A DNA stretch of 64,000 nucleotides from Eucalyptus grandis (Eukaryota; Streptophyta; Magnoliopsida; Myrtales; Myrtaceae). The translations under genes were made by a program, and so were the position numbers. Where the stretch lies: contig NC_052620.1 in assembly GCF_016545825.1 (NCBI RefSeq), positions 806,001 to 870,000 of the forward strand. Direction: 5' to 3'. This document shows positions 60,250 through 64,000 of the stretch, in pieces (positions within the stretch are counted from its first letter, which is position 1; the number at the start of each line of letters is the position of its first letter). The notes under the pieces are model-generated. The model was not told the DNA's origin, ran no database searches, and worked only from the letters and a program-made list of their open reading frames with translations.

Positions 60250-63200
60250 CTTACTAGGCGAAACGGGTATTTATAAATCACCTCGACAAACTCTCTACCG
60301 TCAGAAACATATGGATAGGAAAATCTCCACTCATTTATAGATTTAAGGCCACCTGGGACTGCAATACTGTATGGTAGACTCAAGACTTCGAAATGTTTGC
60401 GCTCAAAGGATGTTGGAAGGCTAGTTATTTTGGTCCCCGTCAGATTTAAATTACTCAATTTGGGACAACGGGAATGATTCTCGAGAAACCCCAATTCAAG
60501 CAGACCACTTCTAGAAAGGTCTAAAAATTTTAAACTTGGAAGTACGATCTTCATAGATGGATCAGCAGAATCATCGTACTTTGGAAACCTAATGAAGGAT
60601 GTGCAATCCGAAAGTTCCAACTCTTCAATGTTATGTAACTTGTATATACTAGACGGAAGACTTCCCAGATCCTTGCAATCAGATAAGACCAATACCCTCA
60701 AAGAAACAAGATTTTCTATTGATGATGAAAGTTCTTTAATAGCAGTCCCTTTTAACGAAAGATCTGTCAGGCTTTCAAGTTCATGTGGAATATCAGGGAA
60801 CCTTTCCAATTTTTTACAATCTGTAAGCTGAAGACACCGGAGTCTTTTTGTCATGAGCACACTTGGAAAAACACCAAGTTGAGAGCACCCATATAAAGTC
60901 AACTCCCGTAACTTCTCAAGATATGCAATCGACTCATGGGCTTCTACCATGTTTTTACAACAACAGAGAACCAATTCCTCGAGATGTGGAGTATATGAGA
61001 GGTCAGGGATACGAATTAGGGACTCGCAATAACTGAGATTAATGTACTTCAATTGTTGGAAGTCCTGCAAATATGGCGGAACAAAAATCTCAGTCAAAGT
61101 TACTATGAACTAATTTGCTAAGAATTGCGTGCTGTATTGAGAAATAAGTAAACACTTAGAAACTTTACTAATAATTATAAATCTATACATATATGTGGTA
61201 AGAGAATGGATTTAGAAATGACAAATAAAAAAGCTAATGAATATTGGTCAGAAGTGGGCCACGTGGTAAAAGTATGCCCTGTGTCATGCCATGTGGCAAT
61301 CAGAAAAATAAAATGAAGCGACATGCGGCAACCACGTGAAGGCAGGCCACTAACAAATTTAAGCCACATGTTATGCCATGTGCCAATTGTAGAAGTAAAG
61401 TGAATGTCATGTGGCGAGCACCGAAGTCTGGTTTAGACTATATATAATAGCTTTATGTCAAAAATATATATTCTATCACAATGAATTTTTCCCAAAAATT
61501 AAGAAACCTTTTAAGCCATTTAAAGACAATGAAACCAACTTTTTAAAACCTTTTGAAGAAAGAAAGTTCATGTATTCAACTCAAAACCTAGCTTTGACTT
61601 TCAATTAAGAAACTAGCGGTATACCGTGTGGATCTTGTATATTATTTATAAACGCACATGCATTACGGGCAAAATTTCTAATATATATTTAATTTCGTCT
61701 ACTTAGAAATGCTGCTCTTCGCAAACTGATTTAAGCATTTAAGAATGCCTTGTTTTACAGTGTAAAGCATTCAAACCTTGAAAATTCTTTTTCTTCGGCA
61801 TTTGTTTATAAAATTTCTTTGTATTGTGTATGAGTTTCTAATAAAGCTGTTTCACTTAATTTTTAAATGCCAATTTTGCTGCACGTAAACATATTTCCTA
61901 CTCAAGTAATTAGGGTCATTTTGAAAGGGGGAAAAAAGAGAAGTGGCTTCAAAAACTAGGGAACGCCACTTCATTTCATGTTCTAGGACATGTAATACAC
62001 ATGTACACATACAAATGAAGTAGACAATGAAGAGGTCTGTGTAGGTAAATGCTCACCTTAAATTTTTGAGGCACTATTGTGACACTGGCTTGCCTCATAT
62101 TGATTCCCACTAATTCCATTGAACCAGAGGAATATGTAATCTGGAAAGGACATCCAGGCCATTCAAACCATCTAAGCCACTTAGGAAGACATAAAGGACC
62201 TTGGCAAGAACCCTGCACGTTGTGCAAGATGAGCAATCTCAACCTTCTCATTTTTGTAAAAGCATCAGGATGGATACACATCTCTGTCGACTCAGGGAGC
62301 TTCAACACTATGGCTTTTACAGCACAATCTTCCTGCATATGCAAGATTATTTCGATTAAACATATTTTTAGTAATTAAAGTCAAAGATAAGGAGCACAAC
62401 TTTAATCGTAACCATAAGTCTTACCTTGTCATTGGACAGAACCTTGTCAACATCATCATACAACCATAGTCTGCTGCGTCCTCTGGGATCATCAGGACAT
62501 TTTTGGTTCACAATATCCTTACCCATCAATTGAATTAAGTCATGCATTTCTAGGATGTCAAACTCAATTCTTATCAAGGACCTCTTAACAAGAATTTGAA
62601 ATCCTGCAGTTGTCTGAAGATCGCAACTTTCGAGAACTTTCTCTGTATCCTGTCTTGTCCCCCCTTTAAAGAAGCAAGCAATGTCGAGAAAGATTTCTCT
62701 CTCATTTACATCGAGTCCCTCATAACTAATTTTGAGCACATCATTAATGTTTTTGTCAGGACTCTTGGAAAGTTTTATTAGTGTACTTTCCCATACATCT
62801 TCTGTTTCACCACATAATAAGGAACCCAACACCTCAAGTGCTAAAGGAAGACCTTTAGCATAATTCAGGGCCCCATTTACTAGATCTATTCTGATTTGGT
62901 GCGTCTGAGAAGCGTGCTTATTAAGCAGCTCATGAGCTTGACTGTCATCTAGTGCTTTAACTTCATACACATGATCTTGATATATCCCCTGACAAGTTAG
63001 CAAATGTTTATCTCTTGTGGTAATGATGATCCTACTCCCATTACCAAACCACTTGCCTTCTCCTGCTAAAGCATTTAACTGGCGCAGGTCATCCACATCA
63101 TCAAGGATCAGGAGAACTTTCTTGCGACCAAGTCTGCGTTGTATTATATTAATACCTTTATCAACACTGGACACTTCTAATCTTTGCTGCAGTAATAATG

Positions 63201-64000
63201 TATCTTTTAATAATTTTTCTTGCAAAGTCACTAGATCCTTGCAACCTTTTGAAGTTTCTCGAACATTTGCCAGAAAACATGAACCCTCAAATTGTCTAAA
63301 AGTAGAATTGTATAGGGCTTTCACCAAGGTTGTCTTCCCTATACCTCCTTGTCCCCATAATCCCACCATCACAACATCATCATTAGATTCAAGGTTTAGC
63401 ATTGATTTTAGCATAACCACTCGAGATTCTATCCCAACCGGGTGCTTAGCAACATGCAAAGGCATTTGGTCAAGATGATTGGAGATCCATTTCACAATTT
63501 CTTGTATATGCTTCGACTCATCTCTGACAAAAACAGAAAAGTTTTAGCAATTTGAATAAGCAATTGCAAGCAATCACTGGCCAACAATAACAAAGTAGTG
63601 TGTCACATTTTTAGATAATTACAGCCAAAACAAAATGTATTCCCCACTTAGTTGAATTAGAACTCAGAGATAACAAGCTCAGGATTCAACTTTTAGTCAA
63701 TCGATTCATGTATCTATCTACATAAGTGATTCATGTTCTTGATTCACTTATTCTTCTTTTTGACTATTAACCAAAAGGAGCTATTTAGGACGAACTTTGA
63801 ATGGCAATTAAGATTTTGATCCGAAAATTATTAAAAATCCCTGAAGCACACTGTCATTGCCTTACACAGTCTGTATAGACTAATTATCCTGTATCAAGCG
63901 TTGCTAACTGCTTTATTCCTTCTGAAGAAGAAATGGGGTAAGTGCAATAATACTACTTAAACATTTTGTCCATTGGTTGATTAAATTTTAATGTTTTATC
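59174..64000 (-). CDS. TIR-NB-ARC-LRR (TNL) immune receptor, copy B, open in this window, 5' partial
   Basis: Intracellular NLR that would sense pathogen effectors and signal through its TIR domain (family: EDS1-dependent). Visible exons: NB-ARC 63523-62425, 62332-62057, LRR 61064-60255 and C-JID 59881-59174. All have GT-AG borders, matching phases and no internal stop, giving about 963 residues. The TIR exon should lie beyond 64000. NB-ARC shows GLWGQGGIGKTT (P-loop), VLLILDDVDD (kinase 2), GSRIIITTRDKHLL (RNBS-B), GLPLALEVLGS (GLPL), FLDIACFFKG (RNBS-D) and MHDL. The next exon carries FTKMRRLRLLIL and LPKWLRWFEWPG, typical of TNL second exons. The LRR exon includes GTAIKEL and SLPSSIYKL. 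The last exon carries a C-JID-type post-LRR domain (MFPEWVLPIENGFVSF, GFVLCVVHS). Intron 1 starts at 63524 and contains the sequence to the window edge. Function of this particular receptor is unknown. Confidence 0.85.
60195..60247 (-). repeat. (TG)n-(AG)n microsatellite right after the LRR-exon donor, copy B
   Basis: Plus strand reads (TG)n then (AG)n. On the transcript strand it is (CT)n then (CA)n and starts about seven bases inside the intron after GTAAGATT. Counterpart of 46770-46809 in copy A, with a (CA)n addition only in copy B. Confidence 0.9.

Larger units (their letters stand above)
58678..64000 (-). repeat. Direct duplication unit, copy B (runs off the right edge)
   Basis: Matches 45244-51398 in the same orientation, including about 500 bases past the TNL stop codon. 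It lacks the 768-bp insertion. Offset from copy A is 13.43 kb at the left end and 12.60 kb at the right end. Confidence 0.85.

Noticed and set aside
1..64000. CRISPR arrays, operons, rRNA or tRNA genes, endogenous viral sequence
   Set aside because: None seen on reading; the plant nuclear context makes prokaryotic systems unexpected. A tRNAscan or repeat-library run would be the decisive check.

Overview
The window is nuclear DNA from a flowering plant. It has low gene density, AT-rich intergenic DNA with many small non-autonomous transposons, plant GT-AG introns, and plant-specific families: XERICO-type RING-H2, ESR2-type AP2/ERF, HDC1, and TIR-NB-ARC-LRR receptors with a post-LRR C-JID exon. 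A woody eudicot, perhaps Myrtaceae (Eucalyptus-like), is my inference from general character; nothing in the sequence proves it.

Layout. A small intronless RING-H2 gene of XERICO type lies at 905-1282 (+), below a cluster of four CACGTG boxes. After about 6 kb of repeats comes an intronless AP2/ERF gene of the ESR2/DRN-LIKE type (7358-8575, -), with a TATA box near 8757. From 8.8 to 33.2 kb I recognise no protein-coding gene. That stretch holds foldback elements, an inverted pair of related transposons, a complete TRIM retrotransposon with a perfect 5-bp target duplication (18480-18971), and several unassigned ORFs. An HDC1 / Rxt3-domain gene follows (CDS 34149-43001, +). I could assemble it as 11 coding exons with consistent phases, giving 806 residues and including an 8-nt micro-exon.

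The right third holds two direct copies of a TIR-NB-ARC-LRR (TNL) immune receptor, both on the minus strand. Copy A (45979-52963) is broken in every domain except the core of NB-ARC. Copy B (59174 to beyond 64000) is open in every exon visible here, but its TIR exon lies off the right edge. A 768-bp MITE-like insertion in a copy A intron is absent from the matching copy B site. Between the copies lie a transposon-like GGTTCC-rich block (53.03-54.92 kb) and the broken first exons of an ascorbate-oxidase-like multicopper oxidase (56461-56901, -).

The genes do not form a pathway: a probable ABA/stress ubiquitin ligase, a shoot and organ-initiation transcription factor, a histone deacetylase complex scaffold, and a small immune-receptor cluster. 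I found no bacterial-style system, CRISPR array, rRNA, or tRNA gene. The best leads are the decay of copy A against copy B, the conserved readable intron after the LRR exon, and the HDC1 micro-exon and tandem splice acceptors.
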